Source: Candidatus Chloroploca asiatica (GTDB taxonomy: Bacteria; Chloroflexota; Chloroflexia; Chloroflexales; Chloroflexaceae). From it: 40,169 bases of DNA. Made by a program: the position numbers and the translations under genes. The notes beneath the pieces are model-generated. The model saw nothing but the letters and a program-made list of their open reading frames with translations, searched no databases and was not told where the DNA came from. Shown here piece by piece: positions 7,328-15,683 of this stretch. The number at the start of each line of letters is the position of its first letter. The first letter of the stretch is position 1. The stretch covers positions 1 through 40,169 of the forward strand of contig NZ_LYXE01000116.1 in NCBI RefSeq assembly GCF_002532075.1, given 5' to 3'.

Positions 7328-8466
7328 TTGGCCTCCAACCCCCGCACGATGCCCACAATCAGCCGCGTGGTGCGTTCGACCAGGCGCGGTATCGCGGCAG
7401 AATCACTGTTCTGCGCCAACGCCCCCGGCGCAGGTCGGGCCAGAATCGTCACGGTTCGATAGCCGTGACGCCGCAGAATGCTTGCCAGCCGCCCCCGTTG
7501 CGCCAGGATCTGCGGTTCAGCATCAATCTGGGGATCGGCCGTGTCGGCTTCGAGCGCCAGTTCCAACAAGAGCGGATCGGCCACCCCCCCCGCCTGTTCG
7601 CGGCTCGCAATGACCACCTGGTTGCCCACCAGTGGCTCTAGCGTAATGCAAAGGGTGCGGGCACGGTCAAAGGGGAACCGTCTGAGCAGATTGGTGACAC
7701 CTCGCTGGTCACTGGCAACGGCACCAACCGCGACGGCCCACACCTCGACGTTGGTCAACGCGCCAAGGCGTTGCACGGCGGCCAGCATCGTCGCTAGGGT
7801 TGCCAGGCCGCCATCGGGGCTCGCCGGCGTTGGCGGGCGCAAGGCGGCAATTAGCAACAGCAGATAGCCCAGCCCACCAGGCAGACTGATCAGCCATGGA
7901 AGACCGGGGAGGAAAAGACTCATCCCGGAAGCCAGGATCGTCACCGTGGCAATGGCGACTCGTGCCAGCCCGGCGGTCGTCCCTATCCCGCACAGCGCCG
8001 CAAGCCCACGGTGCGTCAGCGCCATATCCAGGGGGGCCAGCAGCAAGACCCGCCAGCGTGGCACCGCCGGTTCAAGCCCCATCGCACCGGTAATTGCCCG
8101 GGTGCCCACAATATTCTGGCTTGCATAGCGCCGCCCTGGTGGGGGCAACGGCATCCCCAGACTATCGAGCAAGAACCACCCAAAGACGATCACTGCCAGC
8201 AACAGCGAAGGCAACGGCAGCAGCGGTGTCAGCAATGCCGCAACCAGCCCCAGCAGGGCCGGCCAGCGATACCAATGCCCTCGGTGCGGAACGACGCGTA
8301 CTTCGTAGGTGCCGACGCCCATCCCTGCATGGCGCAGCCGCCCATTGACAAACGCTGCCACCGTTGCCTCACCTTGCGACGTCGCCAACCGAGAACCAGT
8401 CTGGTCAGCCAATTGGCTGACCAGCACTTCGAGTTCTCGCGTATCGTCACGAATAGGTGTATACAT
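7321..8466 (-). CDS. M28-peptidase-like membrane protein
   Basis: This 381-residue protein has an N-terminal segment with GSRLATSQGEATVAAFVNGR, resembling the cap of M28-family aminopeptidase-like domains. Hydrophobic helices lie at about residues 70-105 and 165-210, and a soluble C-terminal domain follows. The metal-binding His/Asp/Glu set of active M28 enzymes is not evident, so it may be a non-catalytic relative. It starts 17 bases after the upstream secreted PPC protein and lacks its own clear ribosome-binding site, suggesting translational coupling. The fold assignment is tentative. Confidence 0.55.
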   Translation of the reverse strand: MYTPIRDDTRELEVLVSQLADQTGSRLATSQGEATVAAFVNGRLRHAGMGVGTYEVRVVPHRGHWYRWPALLGLVAALLTPLLPLPSLLLAVIVFGWFLLDSLGMPLPPPGRRYASQNIVGTRAITGAMGLEPAVPRWRVLLLAPLDMALTHRGLAALCGIGTTAGLARVAIATVTILASGMSLFLPGLPWLISLPGGLGYLLLLIAALRPPTPASPDGGLATLATMLAAVQRLGALTNVEVWAVAVGAVASDQRGVTNLLRRFPFDRARTLCITLEPLVGNQVVIASREQAGGVADPLLLELALEADTADPQIDAEPQILAQRGRLASILRRHGYRTVTILARPAPGALAQNSDSAAIPRLVERTTRLIVGIVRGLEAKG

Positions 8467-8483
8467 AACCGAGGCAACTGGGC

Positions 8484-9974
8484 TTATGGCACAGGTGTAG
8501 CCGTATTGGTTGGGGTCGCAGTTGGCTGATCAAGCACAAACTCACGATCAGGCGTGCCGGTCGGCACAGGCGTAAGCGGGTTAATCGGCAACCCGGTGAT
8601 CGTCGTCCGGCCACAATCGGTCTGCCCAGGCAAGCAGAGCAACAGGACAAGATCGTACCGAATAAACTGATTGCCCACATCGCCGACATTCTTGATCTGC
8701 ACAAAATAGAACCCATCAACCTCAGGAATAAACTCGATCTGTGAGTCGAGTGAATTGCCGCCCGGGATATCGTCATTGATGTCAATCACCGAGACCCCAT
8801 CGCGATCAGTGAGCACCATCACCGTATCCGCGCCCGCCTGGGTATCCTGGTTGACCCTGGTACGCCCAATATAGCGCCGCGTATCGGTATACATAATGTA
8901 ACGCTTGCCCGTCTTGCCAAAGAAGGTTACCCAGTCCGCGTCGCCATCAGGACAGAGCGCACGGTTCTCCTGGAGTTCATTCGATGTGATGAGTCTTGCC
9001 TGCTCGGGCAGACCATCGGGCTCAAAGAGATCGAGGCAGACATCGGTGACCAGCGTCGGCGTTGGCCCGTAGCTCCCGCTGAGCAGCGCAATCACATACA
9101 GGAAATCAACCCCACCCCGTCCAGCGACATCACGTACCCGAATATAGTACCGTCCATCAGCAGGGATACGGATCGTAATTCGGGGGCGTGTATCACCCGG
9201 ATTAGGACTCCCGGGGGTACGGTTGAAGAAATCATCATTAAAGGCGATACTATTCAGGTTCGCGTCAAAGAGTTCGAGGCTCAGATCCAGCCCAGGCGAC
9301 TGACTCGCAACATCAATCGTATAGACCTTGCCCTCGACCCCGCCAAACACCAGCCAGTCAACATCGCCAGCGGGGCAGATCGCCCGTTCCTGCGAGGTGT
9401 CAACATCAATCACTTTGGCCGTAGCCGGGCTATTATCATCCTCAAACCCATCACGACAGACCGGGCCACGGGTTGGCGTGACGGTCGCAGGACGGGGTGT
9501 TGCCGTCGTTGTTGGCGTTGGAGTAAACGTTGCCCCGGTGACGGTAAGCTGCAAAAAGATACTCTGGGTCACATTTGTCTGACCCGCAGCGGTACCGGTA
9601 ATAATGCCGGCAATCGTATAGACCCCTGGCGCAACCGTGTTGGCTACCGCAGCGCCAACACTGATCTGCTGTGACGATCCGACGGCAATGAAGGTTGAAC
9701 CAGAAGGAGCGATCTGAATACCAGTGGGAATGTTGCTAAAAGCCAGGGTAAATGTACGATCCACCGCACCGGGAATATTATTATTCGTGACGGTAATCAG
9801 GGTCTGATTTGTCCCGCCAGGCGCAACGCTGATCGCAGGGGTGGGAGGATCAACCGTAATAGCGGTTTGAGCGCTGAGCGGAAGTGAGGTGAAAGGGGCA
9901 GTTACCGCGAGAAAGAGTGCAACGATGATGAACGTGGCAACCGCGGCATTGCGCCAGTGTATACGGTGGTTCAT
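8484..9974 (-). CDS. Secreted protein with two PPC-type domains
   Basis: This 496-residue protein has a signal peptide (basic RIHWRN, hydrophobic core, probable cleavage near LSA-QT at about residue 36). An Ig-like beta domain (about 37-148) is followed by a Thr-Pro linker. Two related domains then begin with CRDGFEDDNSPATAKVI and CLDLFEPDGLPEQARLI and carry ICPAGDVDWLVF and LCPDGDADWVTF. These EPD...A...GDxDW patterns are typical of bacterial pre-peptidase C-terminal (PPC) domains. The tail is again Thr-Pro rich. A role at the cell surface, possibly in binding or adhesion, is inferred. It has a near-consensus promoter and an AGGAG site. Confidence 0.85.
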   Translation of the reverse strand: MNHRIHWRNAAVATFIIVALFLAVTAPFTSLPLSAQTAITVDPPTPAISVAPGGTNQTLITVTNNNIPGAVDRTFTLAFSNIPTGIQIAPSGSTFIAVGSSQQISVGAAVANTVAPGVYTIAGIITGTAAGQTNVTQSIFLQLTVTGATFTPTPTTTATPRPATVTPTRGPVCRDGFEDDNSPATAKVIDVDTSQERAICPAGDVDWLVFGGVEGKVYTIDVASQSPGLDLSLELFDANLNSIAFNDDFFNRTPGSPNPGDTRPRITIRIPADGRYYIRVRDVAGRGGVDFLYVIALLSGSYGPTPTLVTDVCLDLFEPDGLPEQARLITSNELQENRALCPDGDADWVTFFGKTGKRYIMYTDTRRYIGRTRVNQDTQAGADTVMVLTDRDGVSVIDINDDIPGGNSLDSQIEFIPEVDGFYFVQIKNVGDVGNQFIRYDLVLLLCLPGQTDCGRTTITGLPINPLTPVPTGTPDREFVLDQPTATPTNTATPVP

Positions 9975-10013
9975 GAATACACGCGGCTCCTAACATGAGG
10001 TTGAATCTTGAGT

Positions 10014-10043
10014 ATTATACTAATGAGGGTTACTCTATGTCAA
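10014..10043 (-). promoter_or_regulatory. Promoter of the PPC-protein operon
   Basis: On the minus strand, TTGACA (10043-10038), an 18-bp spacer and TATAAT (10019-10014) match the sigma-70 consensus exactly in both hexamers. The predicted leader to ATG 9974 is about 35 nt. Confidence 0.8.
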
Positions 10044-10162
10044 GATAAGAGCCCGCAACTATGCTGGGCGATGACATCATACGAAACCGGATACAAAAAT
10101 ACGCTCTATTTGGCAGCATGTACATGCAACCAGCGGCGCAAACGGCGGCACCCGGCAACAAC

Positions 10163-10257
10163 GGGGCACCCGGCCCCTGTAGGGGCACCCGGCCCCTGTA
10201 GGGGCACCCGCCCCCTGTAGGGGCACCCGCCCCCTGTAGGGGCACCCGCAAGGGGTG
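10163..10257. repeat. Tandem array of a 19-bp unit, left arm of a palindromic array
   Basis: The unit GGGGCACCCGGCCCCTGTA occurs five times in register at 10163, 10182, 10201, 10220 and 10239. A period of 19 rules out coding as the cause of the repetition. The last copy runs into the first palindrome, GGGGCACCCGCAAGGGGTGC. Confidence 0.9.
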
Positions 10258-10280
10258 CCCCTACAGGGGCAGGGCCGGGT

Positions 10281-10516
10281 GTAGGGGCACCCCTTGCGGG
10301 TGCCCTGGCGGGTGTGTGCAGGGCCGGGGGCCGGGCCCGGTGTCGGTGTAGGGGCACCCCTTGCGGGTGCCCTGGCCGGGCCCGGTGTCGGGTAGGGGCA
10401 CCCCTTGCGGGTGCCCTGGGCGGGGCCGGTGTAGGGGCACCCCTTGCGGGTGCCCTGGCCGGGCCCGGTGTAGGGGCACCCCTTGCGGGTGCCCTGGCGG
10501 GTGCCCTGGCGGGGTG
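10281..10516. repeat. Five palindromic 26-bp units, right arm of the array
   Basis: A 26-bp palindromic unit (hairpin GGGCACCC-CTTGC-GGGTGCCC) begins at 10281, 10348, 10392, 10431 and 10470. Spacers are rich in GGCCGGGCCCGGTGT, and partial copies run to about 10516. Relatives with GGGCACGG in the stem occur at 19180-19322. The array fills the divergent intergenic region and may fold strongly as RNA or single-stranded DNA. Bases 10258-10280 and 10517-10559 hold nothing else recognised. Confidence 0.9.
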
Positions 10517-10559
10517 CATACACGGAAGATGCAATAACTATGCAGGAAAGGAACACATC

Positions 10560-11639
10560 ATGCCTACGCAGCAACCGTACGATATCGCTATTATTGGCGC
10601 CGGGCCGATTGGCCTTGAACTCGCCGTTTGTCTCAAGCTCAGAGGGGTACGCTATGTGCAGTTCGATGCGGGTCAGATTGGTCATACGATGACCTGGTGG
10701 CCGCGCCAGACGACCTTTTTTAGTACAAGCGAGCGCATTGCGATTGCGGGGGTGCCGATCCCCAATAATCATCAGCAACGCACGACTGGCGAAGAGTATC
10801 TGGCCTATCTGCGGGCGGTCGTCGAGCAGTTTGACCTGCATATCAATAGCTACGAGCCAGTGACGAGTGTGACTGGCTCGGTCGGGGCGTTTACGTTGCA
10901 GACGAGCCATCGCACCGGGCTACGTACCTATCAGGCGGCACGGGTGGTCTTTGCCATTGGCGATATGCACTGGCCCCTTCGCCTCGATCTTCCCGGTGAG
11001 GATCTGCCCCATGTGAGTCACTATTTTCGTGATCCGCACGACTATTTTCGCCGTCGGTTGCTGATTGTTGGCGGCAAAAATTCTGCCGTCGAAGCCGCTC
11101 TCCGTTGCTGGCGCGCCGGTGCCCAGGTGACGATCAGCTATCGCCGTGCGACCTTCGATGAGCGCCGGGTGAAGCATTGGCTTATGCCCGATCTGCTGGC
11201 CCAGATCGAGGCCGGGACGATCCGCTTTTTGCCCGAGACGGTGCCAGTGGCGATTACGCCTGATTATGTTGAATTCGCTCGTACCGTCGACGGCGAACCG
11301 GTGCCAGGCCCAACGCTGCGCCACGCGACCGATTTTGTCTTGTTGGCAACCGGCTTTCGCGGCGACCAGAGCTTGCTCGAAGAGGTGGGCGTATTGCTCG
11401 AAGGTTCCAATCGCGTTCCCCGCTTTGATCCCGAAACAATGGAGACGAATGTCCCTGGTGTCTATGTCGCAGGGACGGTGGCGGCGGGCGTTCAGCAACG
11501 CTACTCGCTCTTTATCGAAAATTGTCACGACCACGCCGGCAAGATCACCCGCGCCGTGACCGGCCTCTGGCCGACAACGCTTGGTGATATTCCCGCCCGT
11601 ACCTATGGGCTCGCCTTTGAGCAATTTGAGGCAAATTGA
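10560..11639 (+). CDS. YpdA-like FAD/NAD(P) oxidoreductase (putative bacillithiol disulfide reductase)
   Basis: This 359-residue protein has an N-terminal FAD-binding motif [10 protein letters not shown] (about 10-19) and a second dinucleotide motif [13 protein letters not shown] (about 174-186). The segment [18 protein letters not shown] matches the substrate-side signature of the YpdA family, proposed to reduce oxidised bacillithiol. The C-terminal [10 protein letters not shown] is the usual FAD ribityl-binding strand. ATG 10560 follows CAGGAAAGGAA. The open frame extends upstream into the palindromic array, but that part is repeat-encoded and excluded. The gene stands alone, divergent from the PPC operon. 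The exact thiol substrate in this organism is unknown. Confidence 0.85.
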   Translation: MPTQQPYDIAIIGAGPIGLELAVCLKLRGVRYVQFDAGQIGHTMTWWPRQTTFFSTSERIAIAGVPIPNNHQQRTTGEEYLAYLRAVVEQFDLHINSYEPVTSVTGSVGAFTLQTSHRTGLRTYQAARVVFAIGDMHWPLRLDLPGEDLPHVSHYFRDPHDYFRRRLLIVGGKNSAVEAALRCWRAGAQVTISYRRATFDERRVKHWLMPDLLAQIEAGTIRFLPETVPVAITPDYVEFARTVDGEPVPGPTLRHATDFVLLATGFRGDQSLLEEVGVLLEGSNRVPRFDPETMETNVPGVYVAGTVAAGVQQRYSLFIENCHDHAGKITRAVTGLWPTTLGDIPARTYGLAFEQFEAN

Positions 11640-11659
11640 CACTCTGCGTTATTTATGGC

Positions 11660-11689
11660 TTGACAGGTCTCATAGGTATTTGTTATACT
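11660..11689 (+). promoter_or_regulatory. Promoter of the CocE/NonD hydrolase gene
   Basis: TTGACA (11660-11665), an 18-bp spacer and TATACT (11684-11689). Transcription from here would give a leader of about 135 nt. Confidence 0.75.
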
Positions 11690-11727
11690 TTTCATAACGC
11701 ACCGTGTAATATTTATCATACGCTTTG

Positions 11728-11800
11728 TGCGAAAGCCAGGCCGCTTTCGCTCAAAGCACGTTCAGGTTCAAGAGGGCAGGGTTCTCGTTTTCCCTGCCCT
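11728..11800 (+). promoter_or_regulatory. Two-hairpin leader upstream of the hydrolase
   Basis: Within the predicted 5' leader, GCGAAAGC...GCTTTCGC (11728-11749) can pair. AGGGCAGGG (11773-11781) pairs perfectly with 11792-11800 across a 10-nt loop and is followed by ATCTTTCCCATTTTC. The second hairpin resembles a weak terminator, so attenuation is possible. Alternatively it ends a readthrough transcript from the YpdA-like gene. Confidence 0.45.
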
Positions 11801-11831
11801 ATCTTTCCCATTTTCATCAGAGGAAGATCTC

Positions 11832-13607
11832 ATGCGGCGTTCGCTGGTGGCCATCGGCATAGCCGGGCTCGGATTGGTTGGCGTGGGGCTCTATGCCAGG
11901 CGTCGCCAGATCATCGCTCGTGCGTTTGGCTTGCGCCCACCCGAATATGCGGTGGCCGCTGAGTATGATCTGCCTGTGCCAATGTCTGATGGCACGGTGC
12001 TCTATGCCGATCGCTTTTTTCCGCGTGCCAGCGGGCAGTTTCCGACGATTCTGATCCGCACACCCTATGGGCGCCCCTCCGAGACTCGGTTGCTCGGGCC
12101 GGGTGGTTTGATGGGGGCAGCGCTCTTTGCTGAGCGTGGGTACAATGTGGTGGTGCAGGGGGTGCGGGGCCGTTTTCGTTCGGACGGGGTCTTTGAGCCT
12201 TTTGTCCACGAGCAGGAGGATGGCCGCACGACACTGGACTGGATCGCGGCGCAGCCCTGGTTCGAGGGCAATCTGGGGATGTGGGGTCCAAGTTATCTTG
12301 GCTATACCCAGTGGGCCGTGGCTGCCGATGCGCCGCCGTTTCTCAAGGCGATCATGCCGGTGATTACGACGAGCCGTTTCTCGCATTCGTTCTATCCTGG
12401 TGGCCCGTTTGCCTATGAGTCGTCGCTGCGCTGGGCAACCTATCTCGAGGCAACCAACCGACGCTCGCTTGACCTCGTTGCGCTGGTGCGGGTGTTGCGC
12501 CCGCAGCGCGAGGCGACCCTGGCGGCGACTCTGGCTTCGGCTCCGCTTGCTGAAGCCGATCGCCGGGCGACCGGGGCGGTGCAGCCCTTCTTTCAGCAGT
12601 GGCTCGCCGAGCCAGGCCCTGATGGGGCCTATTGGTCGCGGGTGGATTTTGATCGTTCGCTTGCGCGGGTGACGCCGGCTGTGCATCTGGTCGCTGCGTG
12701 GTACGACATTTTCCTGCGTGACCAACTTGCCGATTATACCGACTTGCTGGCTGCTGATGCACGCCCCTATCTCACGGTGCTCGCCGGGCACCATACCTCC
12801 AACAGCATCCTTGGCGCGTCTGTTCGCGAGGGGTTGACCTGGTTTGATGCGCTCTTGCACGGACGTGATGTGCCGCGCCGACGGGCCGTACGGTTGGCGC
12901 TGCTCGGGGCGCACGAAACCCACGAGATGGATTTCTGGCCTCCGCCGGCGCAATTGCAGCGGTTCTATCTGCACGCCGGGGGCTGGCTGCGTGAGACCAG
13001 GGCCCAAGAGGCTGCCGCTTCATCGTTCGCATATGACCCGCATGATCCAACGCCTTCGGTTGGTGGGCCGGTCTTGAGCCCGAATGGTGGGGCGCGAAAC
13101 CAGGCGCTAGTTGAGGCGCGCCGCGATGTGTTGCTCTTTACCAGTGTCCCGCTCGAAGCGCCGCTTGATGTGCTTGGCTATGTCCGCCTCGAGGTTTTTG
13201 TACGCTCCAATCTGGCCTATTTCGATCTCGTCGGGCGTCTCTGCGCGGTTGACCCTGATGGGCAGAGCATCAATGTCTGCGAGGGTGCCATCCGGGTTGA
13301 GCCGGGTGTTGGCGAGGTGCAACCTGACGGCAGCCTCCGGCTTGAACTTGATCTTTGGGCTACGGCACGGCGCTTTCAGGCGGGGCAACGCCTGCGGCTG
13401 CATATCTGTAGTGGGGCTCACCCCCGCTGGAATGTCAATAGTGGGGACGGACGAGCCTTGATCGACGCGGTTCCTGCGGGTCTCCGTGCCCGCCAAACGG
13501 TCTTTCACGACGCCGAGCATCCCTCCGTTCTGCTTCTGCCCGTTGTCAGCGAAGCAACCAGGCAGGCCATGGCAGGTGCGCAACTTCAGGAGGTTGTCAC
13601 ATCATGA
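11832..13607 (+). CDS. CocE/NonD family hydrolase (X-Pro dipeptidyl-peptidase S15-like)
   Basis: This 591-residue alpha/beta-hydrolase starts with a hydrophobic anchor (residues 2-20) followed by basic residues, so it is probably membrane-tethered or exported. The signature VPMSDGTVLYADRFFPRA is the standard CocE N-terminal strand. The nucleophile elbow is GPSYLGY, with Ser154. The C-terminal half, from about residue 400, is the jelly-roll domain of the family, including RLRLHICSGAHPRWNVN. Substrates of the family include acyl esters and X-Pro peptides, and none can be assigned here. ATG 11832 has AGAGGAAG upstream. Confidence 0.88.
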   Translation: MRRSLVAIGIAGLGLVGVGLYARRRQIIARAFGLRPPEYAVAAEYDLPVPMSDGTVLYADRFFPRASGQFPTILIRTPYGRPSETRLLGPGGLMGAALFAERGYNVVVQGVRGRFRSDGVFEPFVHEQEDGRTTLDWIAAQPWFEGNLGMWGPSYLGYTQWAVAADAPPFLKAIMPVITTSRFSHSFYPGGPFAYESSLRWATYLEATNRRSLDLVALVRVLRPQREATLAATLASAPLAEADRRATGAVQPFFQQWLAEPGPDGAYWSRVDFDRSLARVTPAVHLVAAWYDIFLRDQLADYTDLLAADARPYLTVLAGHHTSNSILGASVREGLTWFDALLHGRDVPRRRAVRLALLGAHETHEMDFWPPPAQLQRFYLHAGGWLRETRAQEAAASSFAYDPHDPTPSVGGPVLSPNGGARNQALVEARRDVLLFTSVPLEAPLDVLGYVRLEVFVRSNLAYFDLVGRLCAVDPDGQSINVCEGAIRVEPGVGEVQPDGSLRLELDLWATARRFQAGQRLRLHICSGAHPRWNVNSGDGRALIDAVPAGLRARQTVFHDAEHPSVLLLPVVSEATRQAMAGAQLQEVVTS

Positions 13608-13796
13608 CGCAATGCATCCGGGCCACTGGCCCAGTAGGGTTAGGGCTACCGCCCTAAAACGTTGTTTCGTGGGGCGAAAGCCCTCGAACGCGACGGCATG
13701 CAGGGCTCGGCCTTGCACACAACAACCAGGCGCAGCCAGAGCGGCTGCATCACTACAGCAGCGGTATCACTACCGCATCAAGAGGAGGCCTCGACA
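13608..13796. other. Structured intergenic region before the acyl-CoA dehydrogenase
   Basis: Small inverted repeats follow in series: GGGCCACTGGCCC near 13619, TAGGGC...GCCCTA near 13640, GGGCGAAAGCCC near 13662, GCAGCC...GGCTGC near 13734 and GCGGTA-TCAC-TACCGC near 13760. The TAGGGCnnnnGCCCTA type also occurs at 20537 and 20699. No gene is recognised. Confidence 0.5.
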
Positions 13797-14966
13797 ATGG
13801 AGTACGAGCACAGTGATGAGATCAAGATGCTGCGTCAGACGGTGCGCGAGTTCGTGGATAAGGAGATTCGTCCTATCGCCCGTGAGGTTGATGAAGAGGA
13901 GCGGGTACCGCTAGAGACGTTTAAGAAAGCCGGTGAGTTGGGCTTGTTGGGTGTGCCGTTCCCCGAAGTGTATGGCGGGCTTGACATGGGCATCACGGGC
14001 TATTGTGTGCTGATGGAAGAGTTGAACCGTGTCTGTGCTAGCCATGCGACGATCTTTGGGGCGCATGCGCAGCTTGCTGCGATGAGTGTCTACCTTGGTG
14101 GCAATGACGCCCAGAAGGATAAGTATCTGCAGCCGATGAATGAGGGCCGTCTCGTGGGGGCCTGGGCGTTGACCGAGCCGAACGCGGGCAGTGATGCGGC
14201 TAATCTTAGCACAACCGCCGAGTTGCGTGGTGATGAGTGGGTCATCAATGGTCAGAAGATGTGGATCACCAATGGCAGTTTCGCCGATGTGATCATTGTG
14301 CATGCGGTGACCGACAAGACCAAAGGTGCCCGTGGCGGGATCACCGCGTTCATCGTTGAGAAGGACTTCCCTGGTTTCAATGTGGGCAAGGTTGAGGACA
14401 AGATGGGCCTGAAGGCGTCGCATACCGCAAGCCTCTTCTTTGAGGATATGCGCGTGCCGGCCGAGAATGTGCTTGGTGGCGTCGGCCATGGGTTCCAGGT
14501 TGCCATGCGTACCCTCGATATCGGGCGCTGCGGGCTTGGTGGCAGCAGTGTTGGCGCAGCGAAAGAGGCGTTTGAACTTAGTCGCAACTATGCGATCGAG
14601 CGCCATCAATTTGGTCGCCCTATCGCCGATTTGCAGGCGATCCAGTTTAAGCTCGCCGAAATGGCGGTCAAGATCTATACGATGGAGCAGATCGTCTACG
14701 ATTGCGCACGCAAGGTTGATGATGGCAAAAATGCGACGCTCGAAAGCAGCATCGTCAAGCTCTACTGCACCGAGATGGCGAGCCAGGTGATTGACGAAGC
14801 CATCCAGATCTATGGCGGCATGGGCTTCTCACGTGAAGTGCCCCTCGAGCGGATGTACCGCGATGCCCGTGTGACCCGCATCTTTGAGGGCACCAACGAG
14901 ATCCAGAAGAGCGTCATCGCCAGTGAGTTGCTCAAGCAGGTCGGCTACCGCGTCAATCGGCGTTAA
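13797..14966 (+). CDS. Acyl-CoA dehydrogenase
   Basis: This 389-residue FAD enzyme oxidises acyl-CoA to the 2-enoyl-CoA and passes electrons to ETF. Family blocks in order are GLLGVPFPEVYGG, WALTEPNAGSDAA (FAD/substrate loop), WVINGQKMWITNG, the RHQFGRPIADLQAIQFKLA helix and the C-terminal RIFEGTNEIQ. The Glu of FEGT, residue 364, is at the catalytic-base position of short- and medium-chain enzymes. ATG 13797 follows AGAGGAGG. Length is normal. Chain-length preference cannot be read from the sequence. No other beta-oxidation gene is adjacent, so it may serve branched-chain amino acid or fatty acid breakdown. Confidence 0.93.
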   Translation: MEYEHSDEIKMLRQTVREFVDKEIRPIAREVDEEERVPLETFKKAGELGLLGVPFPEVYGGLDMGITGYCVLMEELNRVCASHATIFGAHAQLAAMSVYLGGNDAQKDKYLQPMNEGRLVGAWALTEPNAGSDAANLSTTAELRGDEWVINGQKMWITNGSFADVIIVHAVTDKTKGARGGITAFIVEKDFPGFNVGKVEDKMGLKASHTASLFFEDMRVPAENVLGGVGHGFQVAMRTLDIGRCGLGGSSVGAAKEAFELSRNYAIERHQFGRPIADLQAIQFKLAEMAVKIYTMEQIVYDCARKVDDGKNATLESSIVKLYCTEMASQVIDEAIQIYGGMGFSREVPLERMYRDARVTRIFEGTNEIQKSVIASELLKQVGYRVNRR

Positions 14967-14977
14967 CGCTTTGTTAT

Positions 14978-15028
14978 AGGCGACACCGGAAGACGACCAG
15001 CAAAGCTGGTCGTCTTCCGGTGTCGCCT
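14978..15028. terminator. Convergent hairpin between acyl-CoA dehydrogenase and Uma2 gene
   Basis: A 23-bp perfect stem (14978-15000 with 15006-15028) closes on CAAAG. The apex CCAGCAAAGCTGG is shared with hairpins at 23352 and 26578. The TAG of the minus-strand gene (15027-15029) overlaps the outer end of the stem. Confidence 0.8.
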
Positions 15029-15551
15029 AGGTGATCGTTACCCGACAGCCGCACCGCAGATCGATGGTCACGGGTGCGTTGTGCACATGGCGCTCATGAT
15101 CCGGGGTGTCGTGATAGACAACCCCGGTGCGAGGGTCAACGATCAGCACATCCTGCACGCCATAGGCAAGGTAGAAGGGCGCACCGTCAACACCGAGATC
15201 TTTCTCTTCATAGCCTACACTGAGCACCTCGACGACAGCCGCAGGGATCATCGTCAGCGCCTCATCGCTATCCGGTGGCTCGGTGCAGAAGATCGCGAGA
15301 TCAGGGCGTTTAAGCGAACCATCCGGGTCGCCAAAGCGAATCAGCGTATCGGCGAGCGCGAAGCAACCGCAGCCTCCAGCCTGCCCCGGGATCGGGCGCA
15401 GTGAACGTTCGATCCGTTGCAGCGCCTTCTGGTGCCGACTTGCCGGTGATGTTTCCCACTTCATCCGGCCACGGACATATTCGAGCCGTACCGGTGCCTT
15501 TGATGCATCGGTCTGCGCGATAATCTCGGCGATCTCAAGTACGGTGCTCAT
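15027..15551 (-). CDS. Uma2 family endonuclease-like protein (DUF820)
   Basis: This 174-residue protein belongs to the PD-(D/E)XK-like Uma2/DUF820 family, abundant in Chloroflexota and cyanobacteria. RPDLAIFC corresponds to the PDl motif strand, VVEVLSVGYEEKDLG to the E-(V)-LS...-D-K block, and YLAYGVQDVLIVDP to the conserved C-terminal GV-E-wvVDP strand. In the core, S/G-Y-E-E-K-D-L-G keeps the lysine. ATG 15551 has AAGGAGGGGAG upstream; a longer open frame to 16208 overlaps the glycosyltransferase on the other strand and is rejected. The cellular role of the family is unknown. Confidence 0.85.
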   Translation of the reverse strand: MSTVLEIAEIIAQTDASKAPVRLEYVRGRMKWETSPASRHQKALQRIERSLRPIPGQAGGCGCFALADTLIRFGDPDGSLKRPDLAIFCTEPPDSDEALTMIPAAVVEVLSVGYEEKDLGVDGAPFYLAYGVQDVLIVDPRTGVVYHDTPDHERHVHNAPVTIDLRCGCRVTIT

Positions 15552-15632
15552 CAGTTCTCCCCTCCTTGCGTTATGCTTATTATACCAGCCTCCAGCGCGG
15601 GGAACCGGTCTACGCCTCAGGACTTTGCAATG

Positions 15633-15675
15633 CTCTGGCAACAAATGCCAGCACTGCTGGCGTTTGTTGCCAGAG
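15633..15675. repeat. Long hairpin before the glycosyltransferase start
   Basis: The 20-bp arms 15633-15652 and 15656-15675 pair with one mismatch around ACT. The hairpin ends 8 bases before ATG 15684, between divergent genes, so it is not a simple terminator. TATAAT at 15680-15685 overlaps the start codon and has no clear -35. Confidence 0.6.
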
Positions 15676-15683
15676 CGCATATA

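Noticed and set aside
10163-10516. CRISPR array
   Set aside because: Units are too short and directly adjacent or palindromic with low-complexity spacers, and no cas gene is present.
10077-10910. Long Gly/Pro/Arg-rich open frames across the palindromic array, both strands
   Set aside because: They arise from GC-rich repeats lacking stops, show repeat-encoded collagen-like sequence and have no ribosome-binding sites.
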